From contig NVRR01000005.1 of assembly GCA_002732675.1 (NCBI GenBank), positions 1-16,859 of the forward strand: 16,859 nt of DNA, in the 5' to 3' direction. This DNA is from Sneathiella sp. GTDB lineage: Bacteria > Pseudomonadota > Alphaproteobacteria > Sneathiellales > Sneathiellaceae. The position numbers were made by a program, and so were the translations under genes. Shown piece after piece: positions 7,708 to 16,284 of this stretch (its first letter is position 1; each line of letters begins with the position of its first letter). The notes beneath the pieces are model-generated. The model saw only the letters and a list, made by a program, of their open reading frames with translations. It ran no database searches and was not told the origin of the DNA.

Positions 7708-8662
7708 ACAGCATCTCGCCGATTTCTTGAAACAGAACCAACTCGACGCGGCAAAAAGGCAGGCTCTCGCAGGCGACGCCTCGTCCCGACGATATGAGCG
7801 GATCAGCGACGTCGCGCGATCTGTCATTTTGATGGACGCCCCGCCGCCTGAAAACGTTGGACCATTTATAGAAGTCGCGGCGCTGCTAAAAGCCCAAGGC
7901 TATAGCCCGCCCGAGATAATTGCGGCCGATCTGAGCCGGGGATTTCTATTGCTGGAAGATTTAGGCGATACACTGTTTGCCCGGTTGATTGACGCCGGCG
8001 CCGAAGAAGCGCCGCTCTATCAGCTGGCGGCTGATTTTCTGATTGACCTTACCCGCCGATCCCCGCCATCGGGGCTTCCTCGCTTTTCTGATGATTATAT
8101 ATCTGAGCAGAACGAATTGTTTCTCGACTGGTATATTCCGGATCAAAGCGGCGCGTCGGTCTCGCCGCGGGATCGGCAGATGTACCGCGATATCTGGAGC
8201 AGGCTGCTCCCAAAAATACGGGTTGGCCCCGACGTTATTTTGCTGCGGGATTTTCACGCTGAAAACCTTCTGTATCTGGAAGGCCGTGAAGGCTTGAAAG
8301 CCCTTGGCGTGCTGGATTTCCAGGATGCTCTTGTTGGTCCGCCCGCCTATGATCTGGCCTCTTTGCTCCAGGACGCCCGCCGTGATGTGGGTGTTGAGAC
8401 CGCCGAACAGATGATCCGAAGATATATTGAGCAAACAAATGTTGAAGAGAATGCATTTCGCAGCTCTTATGCCATTCTGGGCGCCCATCGGGCCTTGCGG
8501 ATTATGGGTATTTTCGTCCGGTTGGCGAAGGCACAGGGAAAGACGCGATATCTCGATATGCTGCCGCGCATGCGGCGGCACCTGGCTCATAATCTGGCTC
8601 ATCCGGAGCTGGGAGAGCTTGAAGGCTGGCTTCAAAAGACGCTCGGGGACATAGGACAATGA
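7700..8662 (+). CDS. amgK: AmgK-type anomeric N-acetylmuramate/N-acetylglucosamine kinase
   Basis: Aminoglycoside-phosphotransferase-fold kinase of 320 aa. In Pseudomonas AmgK phosphorylates the anomeric carbon of MurNAc (and GlcNAc) to MurNAc-1-phosphate in the cell-wall recycling route that bypasses fosfomycin-sensitive MurA. Visible motifs: an N-terminal nucleotide-binding region with GDASSRRYERI; the catalytic loop LRDFHAENLL with Asp184 and Asn189; and the metal-binding VLDFQDALVGPPAYDLASLL with Asp206. The last motif is close to known AmgK proteins and unlike antibiotic-resistance phosphotransferases. It overlaps tsaE by 8 nt and murU by 4 nt. Being followed by a MurU-like uridylyltransferase is the main reason for the specific name. 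Automatic annotation would probably say only 'aminoglycoside phosphotransferase'; drug resistance is not implied. Confidence 0.88.
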   Translation: MREQHLADFLKQNQLDAAKRQALAGDASSRRYERISDVARSVILMDAPPPENVGPFIEVAALLKAQGYSPPEIIAADLSRGFLLLEDLGDTLFARLIDAGAEEAPLYQLAADFLIDLTRRSPPSGLPRFSDDYISEQNELFLDWYIPDQSGASVSPRDRQMYRDIWSRLLPKIRVGPDVILLRDFHAENLLYLEGREGLKALGVLDFQDALVGPPAYDLASLLQDARRDVGVETAEQMIRRYIEQTNVEENAFRSSYAILGAHRALRIMGIFVRLAKAQGKTRYLDMLPRMRRHLAHNLAHPELGELEGWLQKTLGDIGQ

Positions 8663-9387
8663 CAAAGGCACTGGAATTGGCAGATATGCGGGCGATGATC
8701 CTGGCGGCCGGAAAAGGTACCCGGCTGCGTCCGCTAACGGATATCACACCCAAGCCGTTAGTGAAAGTCGCCGGTCGCGCCCTTATTGATTATAGCTTTG
8801 ATCTTTTGCGAGTTGCCGGTATTCGCCATGTCGTGGTCAACAAGCATCATCTTGCGGATCAGATTGATGTCCATATGGCCTCACAACCAGAATTCGAGAT
8901 TGATATCTCCGATGAGACAGTGGCTTTGCTGGAAACAGGTGGTGGCGTGTTGAAAGCCTTGCCCCTACTGGGACGCAATCCTTTCTTTGTTCTCAATTCA
9001 GATGTGATTGTCCGTGATTCCGGGGCAAGTTCGCTGCAAATGATGGCGGCGCGCTGGGACGCGGATGAGATGGATGTCCTCCTCCTCCTCCATCCAACCG
9101 AGACAGCGATCGGGTATGACGGGCAAGGCGATTTTTTCATGGATGATCCTGGAAAACTCACCCGACGTCATGCGGGCATTCCGGCTCCTTATATGTTCAC
9201 CGGGGCGCAACTTCTTAATCCGGCATTGTTTGCGGGTTGCCCGGACGGACCGTTTTCGCTCAACCGGATCTATGACAAAGCGGCTGCCAAGGGGCGATTA
9301 TTTGGCTTGCGTCACGAAGGTCAATGGCTGCATGTTGGAACTGAAGAGGCCCTTGCGGCGGCCAGTAAAAAATTAGACGGATCGTGA
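8659..9387 (+). CDS. murU: MurU-type N-acetylmuramate-1-phosphate uridylyltransferase
   Basis: Nucleotidyltransferase of 242 aa that would convert MurNAc-1-phosphate and UTP to UDP-MurNAc, the step after AmgK in peptidoglycan recycling. The N-terminal signature ILAAGKGTRLRPLT, followed by PKPLVKVAGR with its conserved lysine, marks the sugar-nucleotidyltransferase family. Further on are ETGGGV (residues 92-97) and the metal-binding NSD at 113-115. The short single-domain length fits MurU better than GlmU, which carries an acyltransferase domain. The start at 8659 overlaps the amgK stop in an ATGA. An in-frame ATG at 8686 would give the compact MRAMILAAGKG start and is a real alternative. Substrate specificity is inferred from the amgK neighbour; a hexose-1-phosphate substrate cannot be excluded. 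Confidence 0.87.
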   Translation: MTKALELADMRAMILAAGKGTRLRPLTDITPKPLVKVAGRALIDYSFDLLRVAGIRHVVVNKHHLADQIDVHMASQPEFEIDISDETVALLETGGGVLKALPLLGRNPFFVLNSDVIVRDSGASSLQMMAARWDADEMDVLLLLHPTETAIGYDGQGDFFMDDPGKLTRRHAGIPAPYMFTGAQLLNPALFAGCPDGPFSLNRIYDKAAAKGRLFGLRHEGQWLHVGTEEALAAASKKLDGS

Positions 9388-12380
9388 CAGCAATAGAACC
9401 CGATTATCCGAAAGTTTCCAGTATCCCGCCCGAATATTCCTTCGTGGATGTGTTGGCGAAGGAGCTCTTGCGGCGTCATGGCGCCAACTTGCAGGAGCTG
9501 AGCACCGTCACCATTCTGACGACCACACGCCGCGCCGCGCGGGCGTTGCAAAACGCGTTTTTACGGGAAACCGCTGGCCGTCCATTGATGCTACCGCGGA
9601 TGCGTCCGTTGGGCGATGTGGAAGAAGATGAGCTGTTGCTTGAGGCGGAAATGGGCGTTGGCGGCACTGCCGAGACGATCCTGACCCTGCCGCCCGCCAT
9701 TGACCCGCTCAGGCGACAGTTACTCCTCGGTCGCCTCATTCTTGCCAGAGGTCGCGGCGAAGGCGGCATTGCTCAGGCCGTCGGGCTGGCGAAAGAACTC
9801 TCGTTATTGCTCGATCAGGTGCAAACCGAAGGACTTGATCTTCGCAATCTGAAGGATCTGGTGCCTGCCGAATATGCGGCTCATTGGCAGATTACCCTCG
9901 AGTTTCTCGAAATACTCAGTGACGCCTGGCCTGCGATCCTGGCCGAGGAGGGCAGCATTGATCCGGCGGCGCGCCGGGATCTGCTGCTCCGCGCCCAGTC
10001 GGAGTATTGGCGAACCTCACCGACCGATGCCCCGGTTTATGCGGTGGGGTCCACGGGCTCTATCCCGGCGACAGCGGAACTTCTTAAAACCGTGGCCGGG
10101 CTGCCAAACGGATATGTCATCCTGCCCGGACTGGACCGGCATCTTGATCCACGAAGCTGGGAGGAAGTCTCAAATGACCCTACCCATGCCCAGCACGGTC
10201 TCGCGCGGCTATTGGAAAAGCTGGGTATCAGCCGTGAAGATGTGGTTGACCTTCATCATGAAGACTGCAGAAGCTGCCCCGATGCCCGGGCGGCGTTGCT
10301 GGCGGAGGCTTTGCGTCCCGCATCGACAACAGATCGCTGGCAGGAGGCTGCGCCGCCGCCCGAAAGAGCGATTTCTGACGTCCGCCGCCTTGATTGTCTG
10401 GACCCGCAAGCCGAAGCGCAGACAATTGCATTGTTGTTGCGCGAAGCATTGGAGACTGACACGAAAACCGCCGTGCTTATTACCCCTGACCGCGATTTAT
10501 CACGCCGCGTCAGCGCGGAATTGCTGCGTTGGGGGGTGCAGGTGGACGATAGCGCCGGGATTAGTCTCAATCAATCGCCGCCGGGGGTTTATCTTCGGCT
10601 GCTCGCCCGGCTATTTGCCGATTTTGCGGACCCGGTCTCGTTACTCGCGGCGCTCAAACATCCGTTTGCGAGCCTTGGGCAAGCCCCGGAAGACTTTCGC
10701 CGCCAGTTGCGCGCATTGGAGCTCGCGGTTTTACGCGGTCCCGCCCCGGCCGCCGGGTTTGAAGGGATTGCCAGGGCCCTGGCCAGTAAAACCGACGATG
10801 CAAAGGATCCTGTTCCCGAGGAACTGATGGCGTGGTTTGCCCGCTTGCAAGTTCAGGCAGCAGAGCTGGAAGCCCTGTCGCAAGCCACAAACGTAGCGTT
10901 CGGCGATTTCCTGACAGCCTTTGTTCGCTTTGCCGAAGTTCTGTCGACCCCTGCAGATCGGGACGGCGCGACACTTTGGGAGGGGCCATTTGGCGAGGCG
11001 GCGGCAGGTTTCATTTCCGAATTGTTGCGGGCGTCCGACGTTATGGATAGCTTCACGCCGTCGGCCTGGCCGGAACTTCTGGATAACCTAATGACCGGGC
11101 GTATGGTCCGGCCAAAATACGGCCAGCATCCGCGTTTGCAGATTTGGGGGCCTATTGAGGGCCGGGTGCAGCGCGCTGATCTGGTGGTGCTGGGGGGACT
11201 AAACGAAGGGTCATGGCCGTCTGATGCAGGCAGTGACCCATGGATGAGCCGGCCTATGCGGAGAGATTTCCGTCTGCCTCTGCCGGAGCAACGGATTGGC
11301 CTCTCGGCCCATGATTTCCAGCAGGCTTTCTGCGCGAGGGAGCTGGTTTTAACCCGCGCTGAGAAAATTGACGGGACGCCGACCGTGCCGTCGCGTTGGC
11401 TGCTGCGCCTTGAAACAGTCCTGAAGAAATTCGGGATGCGTCTGGATGCCGGGACATCCTCTCCCATTCAAAGCTGGCAGCGACAACTTGATCAGCCGCG
11501 CGCCTATCAACCGTGTCCGGCGCCGCGTCCGACCCCTCCCGTTTCCGCGAGACCCCGCCGTTTATCGGTCACACGGATCGAGAAATGGATGAAAGACCCC
11601 TACTCGATTTTTGCCGAAAGTATTTTAAAGCTACGTCCCTTGGCCGAACTCGCTGAGGATCCCGGGGCCGCAGAAAAGGGCATCTTTATTCATGCTGCGC
11701 TGGAAGAGTTTATCAGGACCTACCCGGATCATTTGCCAGCGGATGCGGAGGCGCGTCTTCTGGAATTCGGCCGCTTGGCCTTTGGAGATATTCTCTCCTA
11801 CCCCGCGGTCTGGGCCTTCTGGTGGCCACGGTTTGTGCGGATCGCCCGCTGGTTTGTTGCTTTTGAGCGCGATCGCCGCCAGTCCTTCACCACATTGAAA
11901 GTGGAAGCCTACGGCAAAATCGATATCCCGGCGCCCCATGCGACTTTTACTTTAAGCGGGACGGCGGATCGCATTGACCGCGGGCCTGATGGTGGCCTTG
12001 TTGTTATCGATTACAAGACGGGCGGCCTGCCATCAGTTCGCGAAGTCGAGACAGGCATGGCCCCGCAACTGGCACTGGAGGCGGCGATGATCGCCCGCAA
12101 CGGATTTGCAGGTGTGCCCGCAGATCTTGTCTCGGCGTTATCCTATATCCGGCTGAGCGGTGCCGACCCCGCGGGATTTTTGCGCTCGGCGGGGAAAGAA
12201 ACGCCGCCGATGGATCTGGCCGCGGCGGCATTCGAGGGATTACAGCGGCTTATTACTCTGTTTGACAAGCAGGCGACGCCTTATCTTAGCCGTCCTCGCC
12301 CCGACTTGCCGGGTCGCTTTAATGATTATGAGCATCTTGCGCGGGTCAAGGAATGGTCGAGCGGGGAAGCGTCGGAATGA
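9384..12380 (+). CDS. addB: AddB subunit of the AddAB helicase-nuclease, alphaproteobacterial type
   Basis: Subunit of the AddAB complex, which processes double-strand DNA ends for RecA-dependent repair. The 998 aa begin at a GTG that overlaps the murU stop (GTGA). The N-terminal region has TILTTTRRAARAL where the Bacillus protein has a Walker A motif, so no ATP-binding P-loop is visible. The C-terminal RecB-family nuclease domain starts near LSVTRIEKWMKDPYS, continues through GIFIHAALEEF, and has the catalytic core VVIDYKTGG with Asp876 and Lys878. This domain contains no cysteine, so the Fe-S cluster of Bacillus AddB is absent. Both absences fit the alphaproteobacterial AddB type. It is translationally coupled to murU and addA by 4-nt overlaps. 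Confidence 0.95.
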   Translation: MTAIEPDYPKVSSIPPEYSFVDVLAKELLRRHGANLQELSTVTILTTTRRAARALQNAFLRETAGRPLMLPRMRPLGDVEEDELLLEAEMGVGGTAETILTLPPAIDPLRRQLLLGRLILARGRGEGGIAQAVGLAKELSLLLDQVQTEGLDLRNLKDLVPAEYAAHWQITLEFLEILSDAWPAILAEEGSIDPAARRDLLLRAQSEYWRTSPTDAPVYAVGSTGSIPATAELLKTVAGLPNGYVILPGLDRHLDPRSWEEVSNDPTHAQHGLARLLEKLGISREDVVDLHHEDCRSCPDARAALLAEALRPASTTDRWQEAAPPPERAISDVRRLDCLDPQAEAQTIALLLREALETDTKTAVLITPDRDLSRRVSAELLRWGVQVDDSAGISLNQSPPGVYLRLLARLFADFADPVSLLAALKHPFASLGQAPEDFRRQLRALELAVLRGPAPAAGFEGIARALASKTDDAKDPVPEELMAWFARLQVQAAELEALSQATNVAFGDFLTAFVRFAEVLSTPADRDGATLWEGPFGEAAAGFISELLRASDVMDSFTPSAWPELLDNLMTGRMVRPKYGQHPRLQIWGPIEGRVQRADLVVLGGLNEGSWPSDAGSDPWMSRPMRRDFRLPLPEQRIGLSAHDFQQAFCARELVLTRAEKIDGTPTVPSRWLLRLETVLKKFGMRLDAGTSSPIQSWQRQLDQPRAYQPCPAPRPTPPVSARPRRLSVTRIEKWMKDPYSIFAESILKLRPLAELAEDPGAAEKGIFIHAALEEFIRTYPDHLPADAEARLLEFGRLAFGDILSYPAVWAFWWPRFVRIARWFVAFERDRRQSFTTLKVEAYGKIDIPAPHATFTLSGTADRIDRGPDGGLVVIDYKTGGLPSVREVETGMAPQLALEAAMIARNGFAGVPADLVSALSYIRLSGADPAGFLRSAGKETPPMDLAAAAFEGLQRLITLFDKQATPYLSRPRPDLPGRFNDYEHLARVKEWSSGEASE

Positions 12381-15300
12381 GTTCCAATCATACCCTTGTT
12401 GAAGATGGCATCGCCCGGCAGAAAATGGCGGCGGATCCCGTGCGCTCTGTCTGGGTCTCCGCGTCGGCCGGATCTGGCAAAACCCGGGTTCTGGTGGAGC
12501 GCAGTCTGCGCCTGATGCTGGCCGCGACAAAGCCTGAAAAAATCCTTTGCATTACCTTCACCAAGGCGGCGGCGGCCGAGATGGCGAACCGCCTCAACGC
12601 CATGCTCGGCGACTGGTCGGTGATGAGCGGACCTGAGTTAAGCGACAGTTTGCACGAGCTAATGGGCCGAGCGGCGACGGAGGTAGAATTTTTGCGGGCG
12701 CGGCGGTTGTTCGCCCAGGTGCTGGATGCGCCCGGTGGCCTTAAAATTCAGACTATCCATTCTTTTTGCGAGTCTGTTTTGGGCCGGTTTCCGCTGGAAG
12801 CTAACCTGTCACCGAATTTTGAAGTAATGGATGAACGCACAGCCGACGAAATTATGCAGCATGCGCGCGATCATCTCTTGCTGGCCAGCAAAGATCCCGC
12901 TCACAAGGATCTCGGTGATGCGCTACAGCGGGTCGTCGAGAAAATCAATGAAAGCGATTTTAACGATATTATTCGGGAATTAAGCGGTAAAAGAAGCCGT
13001 TTAAAGCGTCTTTTACACGAATTCGGCTCTTTTGATGGCATTGTTACGGCTCTCGCTGCCAAAATCGGCATTTCTCCGTCAGTAAGCGAAGAAAACCTGA
13101 TCGAGCAGGCGTCGTCAGAGGATGCCTTTGATGGCGCCGCGCTTCGACGCGCCCTTGCCGCCTTGCAAGACGGCGGCGCCCGCGATCAGGGTCATGCCGC
13201 GAAAATGGCGCCATGGCTCCAGCCTCCGGAGCGGCGTGTTGCGCTGTTCACGACGTATCTTGGTGCGTTTTTTACCGGTAAAGGCGACATCCGCGCCGCC
13301 GCCCAGTTTGCGACCAAAAAGGTAGTCGAGGCCTGCCCGGATGTGACCACGATACTGCAGACGGAAGCCGAGCGGTTACAGATTGTTCAGGAAGATATCA
13401 GAAAAACGCGGGTGCTGGCGACGACATCAGCCTTGCTGCGGCTTGGGCTCACCCTGATTGACGGATATGAAACCGAAAAAGCCCGCCGCGGCAAACTGGA
13501 CTATGATGATCTGATCCTGAAAACACGGGATTTGCTTGTGAGTGATGGTGTTGCGCCGTGGGTGATGTTCAAGCTTGATGGCGGTATCGAGCATATCCTT
13601 GTGGACGAGGCACAGGATACAAGCCCCGAACAGTGGCAAGTGGTTGGCGCGCTGGCGGAGGAGTTTTTTGTTGGCAAAACGGCGACCGAGACGGATCGGA
13701 CGCTCTTCGTTGTTGGCGATGAAAAGCAGTCGATCTATTCGTTTCAGGGGGCTGACCCCGCTGCCTTTGACATTATGCGGCAAGGATTTGAGGAGAAAGC
13801 AAAGAGCGCCGAGAAGCAATGGCAGAATGTACCGCTTGATCTGTCTTTTCGCTCGACCGATGCGGTTCTGGGGCTTGTCGACCAAGTTTTCGCATCGGAG
13901 CCAGCGCGGCAGGGCCTGACGGTCACCGGGAATGCCGTCAAACATCTGGTTCGGCGGGCTGGGGAAGCGGGCCTTGTGGAAATCTGGCCGACAGTTAAAC
14001 CGCCAGATCAGGACGCGACGGATCCGTGGGATGTACCCATTGTACAGGGGCTGGATAGCAAGCCCGAGGCGCAACTCGCCAACAATATTGCCACTCAGAT
14101 CCGTCACTGGCTTGATACCGGGGAACGGCTGGAGGCAAAGGGCCGGAAAATTGCACCCAAAGACATTATGATCCTGGTTCAGCGCCGCAACGCTTTCTTT
14201 AGCCATATCGTCCGCGCTCTGAAGCTCGCGGATATACCCGTGGCCGGAACCGATCGCATGGTGCTCACCGAGCAGCTGGCGGTGATGGATCTGATGGCGC
14301 TGGCGAAATTCGTGCTGCTGCCCGAAGATGACCTTAACCTCGCTATTGTGCTCAAAAGCCCGTTTGTGGGCTGCGATGATAACCAGTTATTTGAACTTGC
14401 TCATGGCCGTCCGGGCAGCCTCTGGCGGGCACTACGCGAAAATAAATGCGTCTTGCCGCTTTTTGATGAGGCATCTGCGTTTCTGCGGGGTCTGCTGGGC
14501 CGCGCCGATTATGTGCCGGTATATGAGTTCTTTGCCGATATTCTGGGCCGTCTCCGCGGACGGGAAAAATTATTGGCTCGTTTGGGCCAGGAGGCTGCGG
14601 ATCCCATCGAAGAATTCCTCTCGTTGGCGCTCAATTACCAGCGTACCGAGGCGACATCCCTGCAGGCATTCCTGCATTGGGTGGCGGCAGGTGCCGCCGT
14701 GGTAAAGCGGGATATGGAGCAGGGACGAGACGAAATCCGGGTACTGACCGTCCATGGATCGAAGGGACTGCAGGCGCCCATCGTGTTTCTGCCCGACACC
14801 TGTCAATCCTCCAGCGCCTCTCCGTCGCTATTCTGGACAGAGGATGACGCTCCCTTGCCGCTCTGGCCGGTAAAGACCGAGAATGATGATCCGCTGACTG
14901 CACGTGCGCGGGCGCGCGCCAAGGACAAACAGCGGGAAGAAAAAAAGCGGCTTCTCTATGTGGCGCTAACCCGCGCTGAAGACCGTCTTTATATCTGCGG
15001 CTGGGAAGGGAAAAAGCGGCGATCCGCTGATTGCTGGTATGAACTCATCGATCCGGCCTTTGGCGACGGCATTGAGGAAATCGAACTGCCGTGGGGCGAG
15101 GTGGCGCGGCGGCGGCAAAGCGGAACTGCTGTTCCGGCCGTTGTGGATGCTGTGGCCAAAGAAGTATTAAAAGATGATCTGCCCGAATGGGTCGGGCGGC
15201 CCGCGCCGGACGAACCAACTCCCCCGCGCCCTCTTATCCCGTCCCGCGCGCCGGAAGAGCCCGCGGTGCGCTCGCCGCTTGGCCAGGACGACGGAAAACG

Positions 15301-15775
15301 GTTTCATCGCGGCCTGATTATTCATCGATTGCTGGAGAGCTTACCTGCCGTGGAGCCCTCTCACCGGGAGAAAGTTGCGAAGGCCTGGCTGGAACGACCG
15401 GTCCATGGACTGGACGAGAGGCGTCGTGACGCCATTTTGCAGGAGACATTGGGCGTTATTGAGCATCCTGAATTTGCGGCCATTTTTGGACCCGATAGCA
15501 TGGCAGAGGTGCCGATAACCGGCGTATTTGGGGATCAGATTCTATCGGGGAAAATTGATCGCTTATTGGTGAGCGAGACGGAAATCCTGGTCATTGATTA
15601 CAAGACTAACCGTCCCTCGCCGCGCAATGTTGAGGATGTCCCAAAAATATATTTACGGCAAATGGCGCTTTATCGACAGGCGCTTGCCGCGATATATCCC
15701 GGAATACCCATAAAATCTGCGCTTTTATGGACAGATGGACCGCATTTGATGGTGCTGCCTGATGAAAGTCTGTGA
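12377..15775 (+). CDS. addA: AddA subunit of the AddAB helicase-nuclease
   Basis: UvrD/Rep-superfamily helicase with a C-terminal nuclease domain, 1132 aa; the motor subunit that unwinds and degrades broken DNA ends with AddB. Motifs in order: Walker A ASAGSGKT at residues 29-36; [15 protein letters not shown]; helicase motif [14 protein letters not shown] from 409; [33 protein letters not shown] from 790; [18 protein letters not shown] from 859; a proline-rich linker around 940-970; and the nuclease core [10 protein letters not shown] with Asp1074 and Lys1076. The start at 12377 overlaps the addB stop in an ATGA and has GGGGA about 9 nt upstream. A GTG 24 nt earlier is possible but less likely. 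Confidence 0.97.
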   Translation: MSSNHTLVEDGIARQKMAADPVRSVWVSASAGSGKTRVLVERSLRLMLAATKPEKILCITFTKAAAAEMANRLNAMLGDWSVMSGPELSDSLHELMGRAATEVEFLRARRLFAQVLDAPGGLKIQTIHSFCESVLGRFPLEANLSPNFEVMDERTADEIMQHARDHLLLASKDPAHKDLGDALQRVVEKINESDFNDIIRELSGKRSRLKRLLHEFGSFDGIVTALAAKIGISPSVSEENLIEQASSEDAFDGAALRRALAALQDGGARDQGHAAKMAPWLQPPERRVALFTTYLGAFFTGKGDIRAAAQFATKKVVEACPDVTTILQTEAERLQIVQEDIRKTRVLATTSALLRLGLTLIDGYETEKARRGKLDYDDLILKTRDLLVSDGVAPWVMFKLDGGIEHILVDEAQDTSPEQWQVVGALAEEFFVGKTATETDRTLFVVGDEKQSIYSFQGADPAAFDIMRQGFEEKAKSAEKQWQNVPLDLSFRSTDAVLGLVDQVFASEPARQGLTVTGNAVKHLVRRAGEAGLVEIWPTVKPPDQDATDPWDVPIVQGLDSKPEAQLANNIATQIRHWLDTGERLEAKGRKIAPKDIMILVQRRNAFFSHIVRALKLADIPVAGTDRMVLTEQLAVMDLMALAKFVLLPEDDLNLAIVLKSPFVGCDDNQLFELAHGRPGSLWRALRENKCVLPLFDEASAFLRGLLGRADYVPVYEFFADILGRLRGREKLLARLGQEAADPIEEFLSLALNYQRTEATSLQAFLHWVAAGAAVVKRDMEQGRDEIRVLTVHGSKGLQAPIVFLPDTCQSSSASPSLFWTEDDAPLPLWPVKTENDDPLTARARARAKDKQREEKKRLLYVALTRAEDRLYICGWEGKKRRSADCWYELIDPAFGDGIEEIELPWGEVARRRQSGTAVPAVVDAVAKEVLKDDLPEWVGRPAPDEPTPPRPLIPSRAPEEPAVRSPLGQDDGKRFHRGLIIHRLLESLPAVEPSHREKVAKAWLERPVHGLDERRRDAILQETLGVIEHPEFAAIFGPDSMAEVPITGVFGDQILSGKIDRLLVSETEILVIDYKTNRPSPRNVEDVPKIYLRQMALYRQALAAIYPGIPIKSALLWTDGPHLMVLPDESL

Positions 15776-15785
15776 TCGTCGTCTC

Positions 15786-15820
15786 TTGACCTCGCGCCTC
15801 TCCATACGTAATTATATAAA
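15786..15820 (+). promoter_or_regulatory. Possible trxA promoter
   Basis: TTGACC (15786-15791) is a good -35 match, and an AT-rich TTATATAAA follows at 15812-15820. The spacing to the best -10 hexamer is 20-21 bp, longer than ideal, so the exact promoter is uncertain. A 109-nt gap between addA and trxA, unlike the overlaps upstream, makes a separate trxA promoter plausible. Confidence 0.35.
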
Positions 15821-15875
15821 GCAAGCAGATGTCCTGCCGGGCGCAGACAGCTTTTTATCACGTTTAACTTCACAT

Positions 15876-15880
15876 GAGGA
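15876..15880 (+). promoter_or_regulatory. Ribosome binding site for trxA
   Basis: GAGGA lies 4 nt before the ATG at 15885. It excludes the longer frame opening at 15762, which overlaps addA and would add 41 residues that do not resemble thioredoxin or a convincing signal peptide. Confidence 0.75.
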
Positions 15881-15884
15881 TAAT

Positions 15885-16205
15885 ATGACCACCACAAAAG
15901 TCACCGATGACAGTTTCAAAGGCGATGTCTTGGAAAGCTCCGGCCTCGTTCTGGTCGATTTTTGGGCTGAATGGTGCGGTCCGTGCAAGCAGATTGCCCC
16001 GGCGCTGGAGGAAATCGCGCAGGAAATGGGAGAAGCTATCACCATTGCCAAAGTCAATATTGATGAGAACCCCAATACGCCGACAAAATACGGCGTCCGC
16101 GGCATTCCCACATTGATGCTGTTTAAAGACGGTGAAATTGCGGGTACGAAAGTCGGGGCTTCACCAAAGGGCCAAATCGAAGCATGGATCAAGTCCGTCG
16201 GTTAA
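15885..16205 (+). CDS. trxA: Thioredoxin 1
   Basis: Cytoplasmic disulfide reductase of 106 aa, the usual thioredoxin length. The redox motif WCGPC is at residues 30-34, with the buried acid Asp25 in LVDFWAEW. The RGIPTLMLF segment carries the cis-proline, and [13 protein letters not shown] closes the fold. There is no signal peptide. TrxA supplies electrons to ribonucleotide reductase and other thiol enzymes. It follows addA after a 109-nt gap with its own ribosome binding site and is closed by an intrinsic terminator. The addB-addA-trxA order is common in alphaproteobacteria. Confidence 0.97.
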   Translation: MTTTKVTDDSFKGDVLESSGLVLVDFWAEWCGPCKQIAPALEEIAQEMGEAITIAKVNIDENPNTPTKYGVRGIPTLMLFKDGEIAGTKVGASPKGQIEAWIKSVG

Positions 16206-16228
16206 GGCGGACAATGACGGATGCGATT

Positions 16229-16254
16229 AAGCGGGCCAACTGGTCCGCTTTTTT
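16229..16254 (+). terminator. Intrinsic terminator after trxA
   Basis: AAGCGGGCC (16229-16237) pairs with GGTCCGCTT (16242-16250) through nine pairs, one of them G-U, around the loop AACT. Six T in total end the site (16249-16254). It begins 23 nt after the trxA stop codon. Confidence 0.88.
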
Positions 16255-16284
16255 GTGAGAATTTGATATAAGGGGTTTATTGGC

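Noticed and set aside
7700..8662. Aminoglycoside resistance gene
   Set aside because: The fold is shared, but the FQDALVGPPAYDLASLL motif and the downstream murU point to an anomeric sugar kinase.
9074..9092. Short CTC/TCC triplet repeat inside murU
   Set aside because: It encodes a run of leucines in a beta-strand region of the protein; only a few units, with no sign of slippage or frame disruption.
9874..10827. A 317-codon plus-strand open frame in another reading frame of addB
   Set aside because: Composition is rich in Arg, Cys and Trp with no domain pattern, and it is contained in the well-supported addB frame.
13427..14206. A 259-codon open frame on the minus strand inside addA
   Set aside because: It lies wholly within addA, whose helicase motifs are unmistakable there; the minus-strand product has no recognisable motif. 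Similar minus-strand frames at 5017-5718, 4330-4929, 6124-6792 and 7961-8671 are shadows for the same reason.
15762..15884. Longer trxA reading with 41 extra N-terminal residues
   Set aside because: It would overlap the end of addA, lacks a plausible signal peptide, and the good ribosome binding site lies before the ATG at 15885.
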